Part shown: positions 42,429 to 51,675 of the stretch, piece by piece
Layout of the letters: every line of letters starts with the position of its first letter
Numbering within the stretch: the stretch's first letter is position 1
Assembly (NCBI GenBank): GCA_963842295.1
Contig: CAWJFY010000006.1
Location: 62,001 to 126,000, forward strand
Reading direction: 5' to 3'
Length of the DNA: 64,000 nucleotides
Source: JAJNBA01 sp963842295
GTDB lineage: Bacteria; Actinomycetota; UBA4738; HRBIN12
Position numbers and translations under genes: made by a program
The notes under the pieces: model-generated
What the model was told of the DNA's origin: nothing
Databases searched by the model: none
The model's input: only the letters and a program-made list of their open reading frames with translations

Positions 42429-43805
42429 GTGAACACGATCGATCGCGCACGTCTGTCGCGGTTGATGGACCGCGAGAGAGCGCTGTTCCGGGAACGCCAT
42501 CCGAAGAGCCGGGCGCTGTTCGAAGCGGGTCGAGATTCTCTCCTCTACGGCGTGCCGATGAACTGGATGGTGCGGTGGCCAGGCGACCATCCGGTGTACG
42601 TCGCCGAAGCCGAAGGAGCGCGATTCACCGACGTCGACGGGAACGACTTCGTCGATCTCTGCCTCGGCGACACCGGCGGCATGGCCGGGCACGCCCCGAA
42701 GGTCTCGGTCGACGCGATCGCGAGGCAGGCGGCCCGAGGCATCACGCTGATGCTCCCGACGGAGGACGCGGCCTGGGTGAGCGCAGAGCTCGCGCGCCGC
42801 TTCGGCGTCCCGTACTGGTCGTTCACGCTCACGGCCACGGACGCGAACCGCTTCGCGATCCGCTGGGCGCGCCACATCACCGGCCGCCCCAAGGTCCTCG
42901 TCCACAACCACTGCTACCACGGAACCGTGGACGAGACTTTCGCGGAGCTGGACGCGGCCGGCATCGTGGTCGACCGGCCGGGGAACACGGGGCCTCCCGT
43001 GCCCGTGCGAGCGACGACGCGGGTGGTCGAGATCAACGACCTGCACGGGCTCGAGCGAGAGCTCTCGCACGGCGACGTCGCGGTCTGCATGTTCGAGCCG
43101 GCCCTCACCAACATCGGGATCGTGTTGCCCCACGCGGGCTACTGGGAGGGCGTCCGGGATCTCTGCGACCGCACCGGGACCCTCCTGCTGATCGACGAGA
43201 CCCACACGATCAGCGCGGGGCCCGGTGGAGCGACGAAGGCGTGGGGACTCGCGCCCGACATCGTGACGATCGGCAAGACCCTCGGAGCCGGGATCCCCTC
43301 GGCCGCCTACGGCATGACGGAGGAGGTCCAACGGCGCATCGTCGAGGGGACCGACCCTGACGTGATCGACGTCGGCGGGACGGGAGGCACACTCGCCGGC
43401 AACGCCCTGTCGCTCGCGGCCATGCGCGCCACCCTGGGGGAGGTGATGACCGACGAAGCGTTCGAGGGCATGATCGAGCTCGGCGAACGCTTCGAGGACG
43501 GGGTGCGGGAGGTCATCTCCTCCCACGATCTTCCCTGGCACGTCGTGCGCCTCGGGTGTCGCGTCGAGTACCTGTTCCGTCCCGAACCGGCTCGGAACGG
43601 CGACGAGGCGTTCCACGCGCAGGACGCGGAGCTCGACCCGTTCATCCATCTGTTCCTGCTCAACCGGGGCATCCTGATGACGCCGTTCCACAACATGGCG
43701 CTGATGTCGCCGGCCACGACTGCCGAGGACGTGGACAGGCACACGGCGGTGTTCGGGCAGGCGACGGACGAGCTCCTCGCGATCGGATCCGAGGCTCGAT
43801 CGTGA
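42429..43805 (+). CDS. Class III PLP-dependent aminotransferase (glutamate-1-semialdehyde aminomutase-like)
   Basis: 458 residues. The PLP lysine is in DIVTIGKTLGAGIPSAAYG; LLLIDETHTISAGPGG supplies the PLP-binding Asp. The substrate-domain motif FTDVDGNDFVDLCLGD is typical of GSA-like proteins. HNHCYHGTVDE matches the YHG loop. The true hemL lies elsewhere in most actinobacteria, so this may act on another amino-ketone or beta-amino acid. GTG 42429 follows GGAG by 8 nt. Confidence 0.8.
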   Translation: MNTIDRARLSRLMDRERALFRERHPKSRALFEAGRDSLLYGVPMNWMVRWPGDHPVYVAEAEGARFTDVDGNDFVDLCLGDTGGMAGHAPKVSVDAIARQAARGITLMLPTEDAAWVSAELARRFGVPYWSFTLTATDANRFAIRWARHITGRPKVLVHNHCYHGTVDETFAELDAAGIVVDRPGNTGPPVPVRATTRVVEINDLHGLERELSHGDVAVCMFEPALTNIGIVLPHAGYWEGVRDLCDRTGTLLLIDETHTISAGPGGATKAWGLAPDIVTIGKTLGAGIPSAAYGMTEEVQRRIVEGTDPDVIDVGGTGGTLAGNALSLAAMRATLGEVMTDEAFEGMIELGERFEDGVREVISSHDLPWHVVRLGCRVEYLFRPEPARNGDEAFHAQDAELDPFIHLFLLNRGILMTPFHNMALMSPATTAEDVDRHTAVFGQATDELLAIGSEARS

Positions 43806-43887
43806 TCGGACGGGTGTCGTTCAGGACGAACGATGCCATCGATCCAGACCGGTTTCCGACGTTCTGAGGCGAGCTGGGGCGAGATCG

Positions 43888-44733
43888 CTAGGCTCGCTCC
43901 AGCGGCTTCGTGAGACACGTGGGCCCGCCATCCCCCTTCCGAGAGATCTCCTCGCCGACGTAGGTTCGGACGTCAACGCCTGCCGCCTCCATCCGCCGCC
44001 GGGTCTCGGGGTTGCCCTCGAGCGCGAGAGCGACCCGCGGCCCGAGTGCCAGCACGTTCGCCCCCATGGAGTCGAACTCGATGTCGGGCACCTCCACGAT
44101 GCCGACCCCGGCGTCCCGGAACCGCTCGACGAGGCGAACCGGGAGGTGTGGCAGCGAGGCGACGGCCAGATCCGCGTCGAGCATCGACACGAACGACAAC
44201 AGGTGGGTGCACGCGGTCGGCCCGGCGAGATGAGGTAGGTCGAACGAGACGACGGTCGTATCCGGGAGCAGGGCTCGGAGGGCGTCGACACCCGCCGTCG
44301 TCGTGCGGTACCCGACGCCGACCAGCAGCGTCCTCGCGTCGAGCCAACACATGTCGCCGCCCTCGGCGAGCGTGTGCTCGCCGAGGGCGCCGACCACCGG
44401 CACGCCGGCAGTTTCGAGATCTGCCGCGGCGATCGCCGGTTCGCCGCGGCGCTCCGCCTTCCCCGGCCGGAGCAGGATCGCGCCCGCGTCGGTCATGAGC
44501 ACGGGGTCGTAGGTGTAGATCGCATCGGGATCGTTGGGCGCGGACACGGTTCCGACGACCACCTCCGCGCCGGTCTCGGTCAGCTGAGCCCGGAACGCCT
44601 CGTGCTCGGCGGCCGCCCGAGCCGGGTCGGGCTCCGAGCGCCATCCGTACTCGCGCCACCGCCGCATGGCCCCTGGCTCGGGCGCCCGTACGTACACCTT
44701 CCGCAGGAGAGACGTTTGGTCCTGGATCGACAC
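43888..44733 (-). CDS. Dimethylarginine dimethylaminohydrolase-like (amidinotransferase/DDAH fold) protein
   Basis: 281 residues. Pentein-fold catalytic residues are visible: DPDAIYTYDPVLMTD, LAEGGDMCWLD, His in CTHLLSFVSML and nucleophile Cys in GGPTCLTKPLERA near the C-terminus. It should cleave a guanidino compound such as dimethylarginine to citrulline and an amine. With the agmatinase at 31756 it suggests use of guanidino compounds. GTG 44733 has TACCAT 6 nt upstream, i.e. leaderless. Confidence 0.83.
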   Translation of the reverse strand: MSIQDQTSLLRKVYVRAPEPGAMRRWREYGWRSEPDPARAAAEHEAFRAQLTETGAEVVVGTVSAPNDPDAIYTYDPVLMTDAGAILLRPGKAERRGEPAIAAADLETAGVPVVGALGEHTLAEGGDMCWLDARTLLVGVGYRTTTAGVDALRALLPDTTVVSFDLPHLAGPTACTHLLSFVSMLDADLAVASLPHLPVRLVERFRDAGVGIVEVPDIEFDSMGANVLALGPRVALALEGNPETRRRMEAAGVDVRTYVGEEISRKGDGGPTCLTKPLERA

Positions 44734-44739
44734 TCGTGG

Positions 44740-44745
44740 ATGGTA
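44740..44745 (-). promoter_or_regulatory. -10 box of a leaderless transcript (DDAH-like gene)
   Basis: TACCAT read from 44745 to 44740, ending 6 nt before GTG 44733. Confidence 0.5.
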
Positions 44746-44826
44746 AAGCGCGTACGCCAGAGGTCGCCGCGAGACTCCCTTCGGCCTCTACCCGGCGTCT
44801 GGGGCCGGGGGTACACTTGCGCGACC

Positions 44827-45234
44827 ATGCGACAGGTACGGGGCACTGCCCGCAGGCGCAGGGGCGCGGAGCTCGGCGTCATCGACTACACGCTTGCCAA
44901 GCGCGCGCTGATCCGCGACGCGCGCCGCGGCCTCATGTCCGAGGCCGACCTCTGTGACGCGCATCCGGAGCTCATGCGAGCCGCGAAGCACGTCGGCGAA
45001 GCCACCACCTCCGACTGCCCGGTCTGCGGACGGGACAAGCTGGTCCTGCTCGCGTACGTCTTCGGCTCGTCGCTGCGGCGCAACAGCGGCCGGGTCTGGC
45101 CGATCCAGACGGGTCTTCGGCTGACGGCCGCCCATCCTGGGTCGGCCTGTTATGTGGTCGAGGTCTGTCGATCCTGCGCCTGGAACCACCTTCGCGAGGC
45201 GTTCACGGCCCGCACGCGCGCCGCCGCCGGCTGA
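44827..45234 (+). CDS. DUF5318 family protein
   Basis: 135 residues. Starts with a basic N-terminus, then GVIDYTLAKRALIRDARRGL, a CPVCG zinc-ribbon half, VYVF-like GSSLRRNSGRVWP, and a second half CRSCAWNHL. DUF5318 proteins occur next to the ponA gene in actinobacteria, as here (ponA starts 46 nt downstream), so a link to cell-wall synthesis is likely but its activity is unknown. TACACT at 44812-44817 ends 9 nt before the ATG. Confidence 0.82.
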   Translation: MRQVRGTARRRRGAELGVIDYTLAKRALIRDARRGLMSEADLCDAHPELMRAAKHVGEATTSDCPVCGRDKLVLLAYVFGSSLRRNSGRVWPIQTGLRLTAAHPGSACYVVEVCRSCAWNHLREAFTARTRAAAG

Positions 45235-45280
45235 TCGTTCCGTTTCCGCGTCCATCCGCCCGGGTAGGATTCCGCTCGTC

Positions 45281-47572
45281 GTGGCCGCGACGAGACGCCC
45301 CTCGAAGGACTACACGCCCCGTCACGCCCAGAAGAAGGCCGGCGGGTCTGTGAGGGCTGGGCTGGGCGCACGCCCGACTGGCCGTCCCAAGACGAACGCC
45401 CGCCCTGCCACTGCGCAAGGAAAAGGACGAGGGCGTGGACGGCCTTCCTCGAAACAGCGGGGGTTCTTCCGCCGCTACTGGTGGGCCTTCGCGCTCACGC
45501 CCGTCGCGCTCGCACTACTCGGCATCGGCGTCTTGATCTTCGCGTACATCCGGATCGATCTGCCGAAGGCGCTCCCTCCGGTCCAGACGACGTTCGTCTA
45601 CGACCGCAACGATGTGCTCTTGTCCACGTTCCACGGCTCGGTCGACCGGACGTTGATCCCGTTCGGACAGATGCCGGAACACCTCCGCGACGCGGTGATC
45701 GCCGTCGAGGACGCGCGCTTCTACGATCACTCGGGCGTCGATCTGAAGGGCACGATCCGGGCCGCCTGGAGCGACCTGGTCGCCCGCGACAAGGTCCAGG
45801 GCGGCTCGACCATCACCCAGCAGCTCGTGAAGCGCGTCTACGCGGGGCACTACATCGAAGGAGAGAATGGCGTCAGCGATTACGTGATCCCCCCGCGGAC
45901 CGTGAAAGAGAAGGTCCGCGAGGTCCTCCTCGCCGTCAAGGTGGAGCGCACGCTCTCGAAGGACAAGATCCTGGCGAAGTACCTCAACACCGTGTACTTC
46001 GGCCACGGCGCCTATGGGATCGAAGCCGCCGCGCAGACCTACTTCGGCGTGCGGGGCCGCGACCTCACGCTTCTTCAATCGGCGACGCTCGCGGGCATCC
46101 TCACCGCCCCCGAGGCCTACGACCCGATCGACCATCCGTTCGATGCCAAGTTCCGCAGGGACTTCGCGCTCGATCGGATGGTGCAGTTCGGCTATCTCGA
46201 CGGCCAGCGCGCGGAGAAGATGAAGCGGAAAGCGTGTTGCGGGATACCGGTCTCGCTGCAAGGGGGATCGGCGGCGCAGATCGAAGCGCCGGGAGACGCC
46301 GAGTACTTCGTCCAGTACGTGCGCGAAGATCTGGCGAAGCGGTACGGCGCCGGGGCCGTCTTCGGGGGAGGGCTTCAAGTCAGGACCTCACTCGACCTCG
46401 GATATCAGGCCGCTGCGGAGCACGCGATCGAGTCACATCTGCCCAGCCCTCAGGATCCGGGCGCAGCGCTCGTCGCCATCGAGCCCTCCACCGGACAGAT
46501 CTTGGCGATGGCCGGCGGGAAGGACTTCGCCACCTCGCAGCTCAACCTCGCCACGTTCAAGGGAGGGACGGGACGGCAGGCGGGCTCAGCGTTCAAGGCC
46601 TTCACACTCGCAGCGGCGATGGACCAGGGATTCGATCTGGACTCGCGCTGGTACGGGCCCAACACGATCACCATCGACGACCCGATGTGCGACGGGCCGG
46701 AGGGCCCCTGGCAGCCGGAGAACGCAGAGGGCGGTGGCAGCAGCTACACCCTTCAGTCGGCGACCGCTCATTCGGTCAACACCGTCTTCGCGCAACTGGT
46801 GGTCGAGGTCGGTCCGGAGTCGGTCGTGGACATGGCGCACCGCCTGGGGATCCGTTCCGATCTCTCGGCCGTGTGTTCCATCACCCTCGGGAGCGTCGCC
46901 GTGAATCCGGTGGAGATGACCAACGCGTACGCGACGCTCTCCGCACGCGGAGTTCGCCGCCGCGCCAACCCGCTCCTGCAGGTTCGATCGCCGGGCGGCA
47001 GGATCGATCCGGGCGTCGTTCCCAAGGGGCGCCGGGTGGTTGAGAAGAACATCGCCGACCTCGTGACGTACGCGTTGCAAGATGTCGTCGACTATGGAAC
47101 GGGAGCGTCCGCCCAGCTGAGCTCCTGGCCCGCCGCAGGCAAGACGGGGACGGCGCAGGACACCGTGGATGCCTGGTTCTGTGGCTATACCGTCCAGATC
47201 GCAGCCTGCGTCTGGGTGGGGTTCCCCAAGGGGCAGATCCCACTCCTGGACATCGAGGGGGTGCCTCAGGTCTTCGGCGGGACCATCCCGGCCGCGATCT
47301 GGAAGGATTTCATGGAGATCGCGATGGCGAACAAGACGGCGACCGAGTTCCCGCTGCCGTCCTTCGAAGGACAGACGGTCACCCCGTCGGCCGAGGCACC
47401 GATCCCTCCGTCGCCATCGCCATCACCATCACCATCGCCGTCGCCGAGCGAGGAGCCGTCCCCCTCCCCGTCGCCGTCACCGTCACCGTCACCTTCGCCC
47501 TCGGAGTCGCCGTCGCCGAGTCCCCCGAGCGCTCGACCGTTCACCCGGCGGGCAGGCGACCGGGGAGGGTAA
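45281..47572 (+). CDS. ponA: Bifunctional class A penicillin-binding protein (PBP1a type)
   Basis: 763 residues. A basic Pro/Lys-rich cytoplasmic tail is followed by one transmembrane helix at about 67-90. The GT51 glycosyltransferase has Glu143 in AVEDARFYDHSG and GGSTITQQLVKR. The transpeptidase has Ser436xxK in GSAFKAF, SVN in THSVNTVFAQL-like AHSVNTVF, and KTG in AGKTGTAQD. The C-terminus is a long Pro-Ser tail. It polymerises and cross-links peptidoglycan. GTG 45281 has TAGGAT 10 nt upstream and lies right after DUF5318. It converges on the sensor kinase gene with a 32-nt overlap. Confidence 0.9.
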   Translation: MAATRRPSKDYTPRHAQKKAGGSVRAGLGARPTGRPKTNARPATAQGKGRGRGRPSSKQRGFFRRYWWAFALTPVALALLGIGVLIFAYIRIDLPKALPPVQTTFVYDRNDVLLSTFHGSVDRTLIPFGQMPEHLRDAVIAVEDARFYDHSGVDLKGTIRAAWSDLVARDKVQGGSTITQQLVKRVYAGHYIEGENGVSDYVIPPRTVKEKVREVLLAVKVERTLSKDKILAKYLNTVYFGHGAYGIEAAAQTYFGVRGRDLTLLQSATLAGILTAPEAYDPIDHPFDAKFRRDFALDRMVQFGYLDGQRAEKMKRKACCGIPVSLQGGSAAQIEAPGDAEYFVQYVREDLAKRYGAGAVFGGGLQVRTSLDLGYQAAAEHAIESHLPSPQDPGAALVAIEPSTGQILAMAGGKDFATSQLNLATFKGGTGRQAGSAFKAFTLAAAMDQGFDLDSRWYGPNTITIDDPMCDGPEGPWQPENAEGGGSSYTLQSATAHSVNTVFAQLVVEVGPESVVDMAHRLGIRSDLSAVCSITLGSVAVNPVEMTNAYATLSARGVRRRANPLLQVRSPGGRIDPGVVPKGRRVVEKNIADLVTYALQDVVDYGTGASAQLSSWPAAGKTGTAQDTVDAWFCGYTVQIAACVWVGFPKGQIPLLDIEGVPQVFGGTIPAAIWKDFMEIAMANKTATEFPLPSFEGQTVTPSAEAPIPPSPSPSPSPSPSPSEEPSPSPSPSPSPSPSPSESPSPSPPSARPFTRRAGDRGG
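47408..47528 (+). repeat. Six-base Pro-Ser codon repeat in the ponA tail
   Basis: Runs of ccg/cca/ccc alternating with tcg/tca/tcc encode (PS)n and interrupting EE and E residues. It is a microsatellite-like coding repeat that could expand or contract by slippage in steps of 6 bases without breaking the frame. Confidence 0.75.
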
Positions 47573-49664
47573 TGGACTCGACCCTGGGCTCGGCCGGTGC
47601 GTTCACCGGCAGCGTGGCGATGATCGAGGTCCCGCGTCCCTGATTGGAGCGGACGACGAACGTCCCGTTCGCCAGCTCGACCCGCTCGCGCATCGAGGCC
47701 AGTCCCACCCGGCCCTGGCGAAGGAACTCCCGGGTCATCCCGCTATCGAACCCTCTGCCGTCGTCCTCGACCTCGACACGAAGCGAGGTGGCGGTCGTCT
47801 CGACGGAGACGACAACGCGACCGGCACGTGCGTGCTTCGCAGCGTTCGTGAGCGCCTCCTGCACGACGCGATAGGCGAGCGTCTCGAGGTCGGATGACAT
47901 CGGAAGTGGAAGCGCTCCCACGAGGTCGGTCTCCACTCCCTGCTCGATCCCGAATCGCGTGACGGCTTCCCGCAGCGCGGGTATCAGCCCGCGCTCTTCC
48001 AGGACGGGTGGACGCAGTCCCGACATCAAGGCGCGCAGCGCATCCGCCTCATCGGCCAGCTCGTGCCGCACCTTCGAGAGCACGTCGACTCCCCGGTCCA
48101 CATCGCCCGCGCCGATCATCAGGAGCGCCGCTTCGAGGGAGAGCGACGCGGCCGAGACCCCTTGCACCGGCCCGTCGTGGAGGTCCCTCGCGATCCGGTT
48201 GCGCTCCGACTCGATGGCAGAGTTCGTCCGCCGGAGCAAGCTGGTGCGGTCCTCATCCTTCTCTTGCAGGAACTTCAGCAGCGAGCGGATCGTCTGGTCG
48301 GCAGCCTTGCCCGGCGTGACATCGCGGATCAGCACGAGCCTCCGAGGCGGGTCGGTGGGGATCACCGACACGCGTGACTCCAGGTACAAGGGCGTGCCGT
48401 CCGAACGTTCGAGCTCGGCCTGGCCCGCGCCCGGGAGTTCGCTGAACCTGGCGTCGACGCCGTCGAGCGACGCCGCCAACGCCTGCCACCGCTGTCCTTC
48501 GACCGTGGAGCGGTCGAGGTGCACCATCTGACAGAAGGCCTCGTTCGTCCGCACGACGACGTCGTTCGCGTCCAGCTCCACGATCCCGTCGACGGCGGCG
48601 TCGAAGACCAACCGGAGGTGCTCCTCGGAGCTCTTCAGGGTCTCGTTCGCCTCACGGACGCGATCGAGCGCGGCATCCGTGTCCGCGAGCGCGGCCTCCT
48701 TCTGGCCTAGGGCACGCCGCACCGACTCGGTGGCCTGCGTCACGGTGATCTGGTTCGCGATGATCCGCACCGCGACCGCGATCGCGAGGACGCCGATGAA
48801 CAGACCGGTCTGCAGAGCGGTGAGGCCCCTCTCTTTGCCGAGCACGCCGGTGATCAGCAGGGCCGCACACGTCGCGATCACGGCGACGCTCGTGAGGATC
48901 GGCCGCGCGAACCGGGACGGCCTCGGCAGCTCCTTCGCGGGTCTGATCACGAGGTAGGTAGCGACCACGGCGAGCGGCGACAGCGCGATCGGCAGCTCCA
49001 ATGCGGCGCTCGTCGCGTCGTACGTCTGATGCGTCCATTGCCATCCGAACATCAGGACGGCGGCGCCGAGGCCCGCGAACACGATCGCGCGCGCGATGTG
49101 GGCTCGGGTCGGGACCCAGATCGCCAACGCCGGATAGGTGGCGACGAGGAACGCGGTGAGGAGCGCGAAGGTCACTGCGGAGGCCGAGACGCCCGCGAGG
49201 GCGTCGATCGGTCGGATCAGCACGTAGCCGGCCGCCATCAGGGCGCTCACGATCAACGCGGCGTCCGTCGCCAGCTCACGGCGGTCCCCCGCGGGGACAT
49301 GGTGACGGATCTCGCTGCGGAATCCCCAGAAGAGCGTGATCAGCGGAAGCAGGAAGAGCACGTCCGCGAACCCCGGTTCGATCTTAGGGCCCGCGAGCCC
49401 CGATACGAAGACGAGGCCGATGACCGCAGCTCCGATGAGGAACGTCAATCCGACGGCGCGCGAGCTCCGCGCCACCTTGCCCTCGCGCATGGAGAGCAGC
49501 ACGACGCCGCCCATGAACCAGGCCACGGCATCGATGAGGTTGACGACCAGCGGACGTCGATCCTGATCGTCGGGCACGAACAGGGAGGCGCCGACGATGA
49601 CCGCGGCCGTCAGGCCGAGCGCGAGCGCGGCTGCCGCGCGCCGAGGTTGAGAGGTCTCGGGCAT
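47541..49664 (-). CDS. Membrane sensor histidine kinase with PAS domain (NarX/DegS type)
   Basis: 707 residues. About ten hydrophobic segments (residues 1 to about 310) come first, then a coiled stretch (RRALGQKEAALADTDAALDR), a PAS domain (HLRLVFDAAVDGIVELDAND) and HisKA_3 with the phospho-His in NRIARDLHDGPVQG. The HATPase has YRVVQEALTNAAKHA, VEDDGRGFD and GLASMRERVE. ATG 49664 is preferred; two upstream ATGs exist. It pairs with the NarL-type regulator 105 nt upstream. The large membrane sensor suggests a lipophilic or membrane-derived signal. Confidence 0.86.
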   Translation of the reverse strand: MPETSQPRRAAAALALGLTAAVIVGASLFVPDDQDRRPLVVNLIDAVAWFMGGVVLLSMREGKVARSSRAVGLTFLIGAAVIGLVFVSGLAGPKIEPGFADVLFLLPLITLFWGFRSEIRHHVPAGDRRELATDAALIVSALMAAGYVLIRPIDALAGVSASAVTFALLTAFLVATYPALAIWVPTRAHIARAIVFAGLGAAVLMFGWQWTHQTYDATSAALELPIALSPLAVVATYLVIRPAKELPRPSRFARPILTSVAVIATCAALLITGVLGKERGLTALQTGLFIGVLAIAVAVRIIANQITVTQATESVRRALGQKEAALADTDAALDRVREANETLKSSEEHLRLVFDAAVDGIVELDANDVVVRTNEAFCQMVHLDRSTVEGQRWQALAASLDGVDARFSELPGAGQAELERSDGTPLYLESRVSVIPTDPPRRLVLIRDVTPGKAADQTIRSLLKFLQEKDEDRTSLLRRTNSAIESERNRIARDLHDGPVQGVSAASLSLEAALLMIGAGDVDRGVDVLSKVRHELADEADALRALMSGLRPPVLEERGLIPALREAVTRFGIEQGVETDLVGALPLPMSSDLETLAYRVVQEALTNAAKHARAGRVVVSVETTATSLRVEVEDDGRGFDSGMTREFLRQGRVGLASMRERVELANGTFVVRSNQGRGTSIIATLPVNAPAEPRVESITLPGRLPAG

Positions 49665-49769
49665 GGGGCTGCCATGATGCCGCGTCGCTCGGCGAGACTC
49701 CATCACCCGAACGTGTGAGTCGCCAGGCCAAATGGCCTACGACGCCGACGCCTTCGACGGAGCGATGAA

Positions 49770-50408
49770 CTACTCGATGAGGCGGCGGCGGAGCGCCTCG
49801 GCGACGGCGGCGGTTCGATCTGAGGCCCCGAGCTTCTCGAAGATGTGCTCGAGGTGCGTCTTCACCGTGTCGGGTGAGATGTAGAGGCGTTCGGCGATGT
49901 CCTTGTTGGTGTGGCCGAATGCGAGCAGCTGCAGGACCTCGATCTCTCGTGCCGTGAGGGTCTCTGCGCGGCGGTCACGCTCCTTCGCGGTCGAGAGCTC
50001 TTCGGCGAGCGCCACGACGAGCTGGGGATCGATCACCATGTTCCCGCCGGCCACCAGCCGGACGGTCTGGATCAGGTGCTCCGCATCCCGCGCCTTCAGG
50101 ACGTAGCCGCGGGCGCCGGCGCGGACCGCCTCGACGACGAACTGGCGGTCGTCGTATGCGGTGAGCATGATCACGCCGATCTTCTCGTGGTGCTCCCGGA
50201 TCTCGCGGGCGGCTTCGAGGCCGTCCATCTCCGGCATCCGGATGTCGACCAGGGCGATGTCGGTCTGCTCCTTGGCCAAGAGCTCCAGCAGTTCCTTGCC
50301 GTTGGAGGCCTCACCGACCACTTCGATGCCGTCGGCCATGTCGAGGTACCTGCGGAGCCCCTGCCTCACCAGCGAATGGTCGTCCGCGATGGCAACCCTG
50401 ATCGTCAC
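49770..50408 (-). CDS. Two-component response regulator, NarL/LuxR family
   Basis: 212 residues. Receiver with IADDHSLVRQGL, phospho-acceptor Asp55 in ALVDIRMPEMDG and Lys in YVLKARD. LuxR-type HTH: LTAREIEVLQLLAFGHTNKDIAERL, SPDTVKTHLEHIFEKL. GTG 50408 follows GGAGGG. First gene of the operon with the HisKA_3 kinase. Confidence 0.9.
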   Translation of the reverse strand: MTIRVAIADDHSLVRQGLRRYLDMADGIEVVGEASNGKELLELLAKEQTDIALVDIRMPEMDGLEAAREIREHHEKIGVIMLTAYDDRQFVVEAVRAGARGYVLKARDAEHLIQTVRLVAGGNMVIDPQLVVALAEELSTAKERDRRAETLTAREIEVLQLLAFGHTNKDIAERLYISPDTVKTHLEHIFEKLGASDRTAAVAEALRRRLIE

Positions 50409-50444
50409 GGTCCCTCCGGTCGGTCGCGTGTCGGCACATCCTAC

Positions 50445-50478
50445 CCCGGGCGCGCTCCCCGTTCAGAGAGCGCCCGGG
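50445..50478 (-). terminator. Hairpin terminating the glycosyltransferase operon
   Basis: CCCGGGC...GCTC (50445-50457) pairs with GAGCGCCCGGG (50468-50478) through a CCCGTTCAGA loop with a small bulge. It lies between the stop of the mannosyltransferase gene (50509) and the next operon. Confidence 0.5.
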
Positions 50479-50508
50479 TCACCGAGCGCCAGGTTCAGGG
50501 CGCGAGGA

Positions 50509-51675
50509 TCAGAACAGGTGCCGCCAGTTGACGAACAGCACGGCGGAGATCGCCCAACCGGCTGCGAGCACGGAGGTCACGAGCGACGCTGGCAGCTTCC
50601 GGCCGAGTCCGACACCGGACAGGCCCCAGAGGGCGGGGAACACCACCACGGCGAAACGCGGGACGGACAGGAGCGGCCGATCCCCGAAGGGGTCGAAGAG
50701 AGGAAGGAGCAGGCTCATGCCTCCGTACACGGCTTCGGATGTGCGAAGCGCCGGGAGCGCCAGCGCGAGACCCGCGATCGCGATCCCCACGATCACCAGA
50801 TCGAGCAGCCAGTAGGACTGGAACGACCAGGCGAACTCCACGGCGCGCCCGAGCGACACCCACGGCGGTTGGAGCTCCCGTCCCCAATACCGTTGGGCGT
50901 CCAGTGGCGCCAGCCAGTTGCCGTGGACGATGCCCCACCAGCCGAACCAGCAGAGCGGGCCGAGGGCGATCGCGGCCGCGCCAGCCACACGCGCGGCGAA
51001 CGCCCGACCCCCACCGGCGTGGGCGCGATCGCCGTCGGTCCGGCTACGGATCGCTTCGATCAGGAGCGCCGGGACGAGGAGGATGCCGACGCTCCTCGTG
51101 AGCGCCGCCAGCGCGCCGAAGACGGCGACCCGCCCCCACCGATCGTGGCGTGCTTCCCGGAACGCGAGGATCGAGAGCACCAGGAACAGCGACTCGGTGT
51201 ATGGGGCCAGGAAGAAGAACGACGTCGGGAAGATCGCCGTGACGACGATCGCCCGCCGAGCGATGCGCTCCCCGAAGGCCTCGGCGGTGAGCGCGAACAG
51301 GGCCAACAACGCTCCCAGGAACGCGAGGTTCGAAACGAGGAGCGCGGCGAGCAGCTCGTCCCCCGGCAGGATCCATGCGATGGCGCGAACGGTGAGCGGA
51401 TACAGGGGGAAGAAGGCCGCGCTCGCATCGTCCGTCGACCAACCTTCGTCGGCGAGCCGGAGATACCAGACCGCGTCCTGCCGTTCGGTCGCGTCGATCG
51501 CGTTGTGCCAACCCTGGGTGGCCGGTGGGGCCTCCCTACCGGGCACGTCCACGGGGTCGAGCGGCTCGATCAGATCGACGGCGAGGACCGAGAGCAACGA
51601 CAGCCCGATGCGGGCCGCGAGGAAGACGCCGAGGCATGGTCGCAGGCCGTCGCGCAGCCGCCGGCGCCCGGTCAC
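50509..51675 (-). CDS. PIG-V-like membrane mannosyltransferase
   Basis: 388 residues, about nine hydrophobic segments. The loop ERQDAVWYLRLADEGWSTDD followed by AFFPLYPLTVRAIAWIL is typical of PIG-V-type mannosyltransferases; APYTESLFLVLSILAF is another family signature. It likely transfers mannose from a polyprenyl-phosphate donor to an extracytoplasmic lipid or protein acceptor. GTG 51675 overlaps the stop of the GT87 gene (GTGA). Confidence 0.82.
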   Translation of the reverse strand: MTGRRRLRDGLRPCLGVFLAARIGLSLLSVLAVDLIEPLDPVDVPGREAPPATQGWHNAIDATERQDAVWYLRLADEGWSTDDASAAFFPLYPLTVRAIAWILPGDELLAALLVSNLAFLGALLALFALTAEAFGERIARRAIVVTAIFPTSFFFLAPYTESLFLVLSILAFREARHDRWGRVAVFGALAALTRSVGILLVPALLIEAIRSRTDGDRAHAGGGRAFAARVAGAAAIALGPLCWFGWWGIVHGNWLAPLDAQRYWGRELQPPWVSLGRAVEFAWSFQSYWLLDLVIVGIAIAGLALALPALRTSEAVYGGMSLLLPLFDPFGDRPLLSVPRFAVVVFPALWGLSGVGLGRKLPASLVTSVLAAGWAISAVLFVNWRHLF

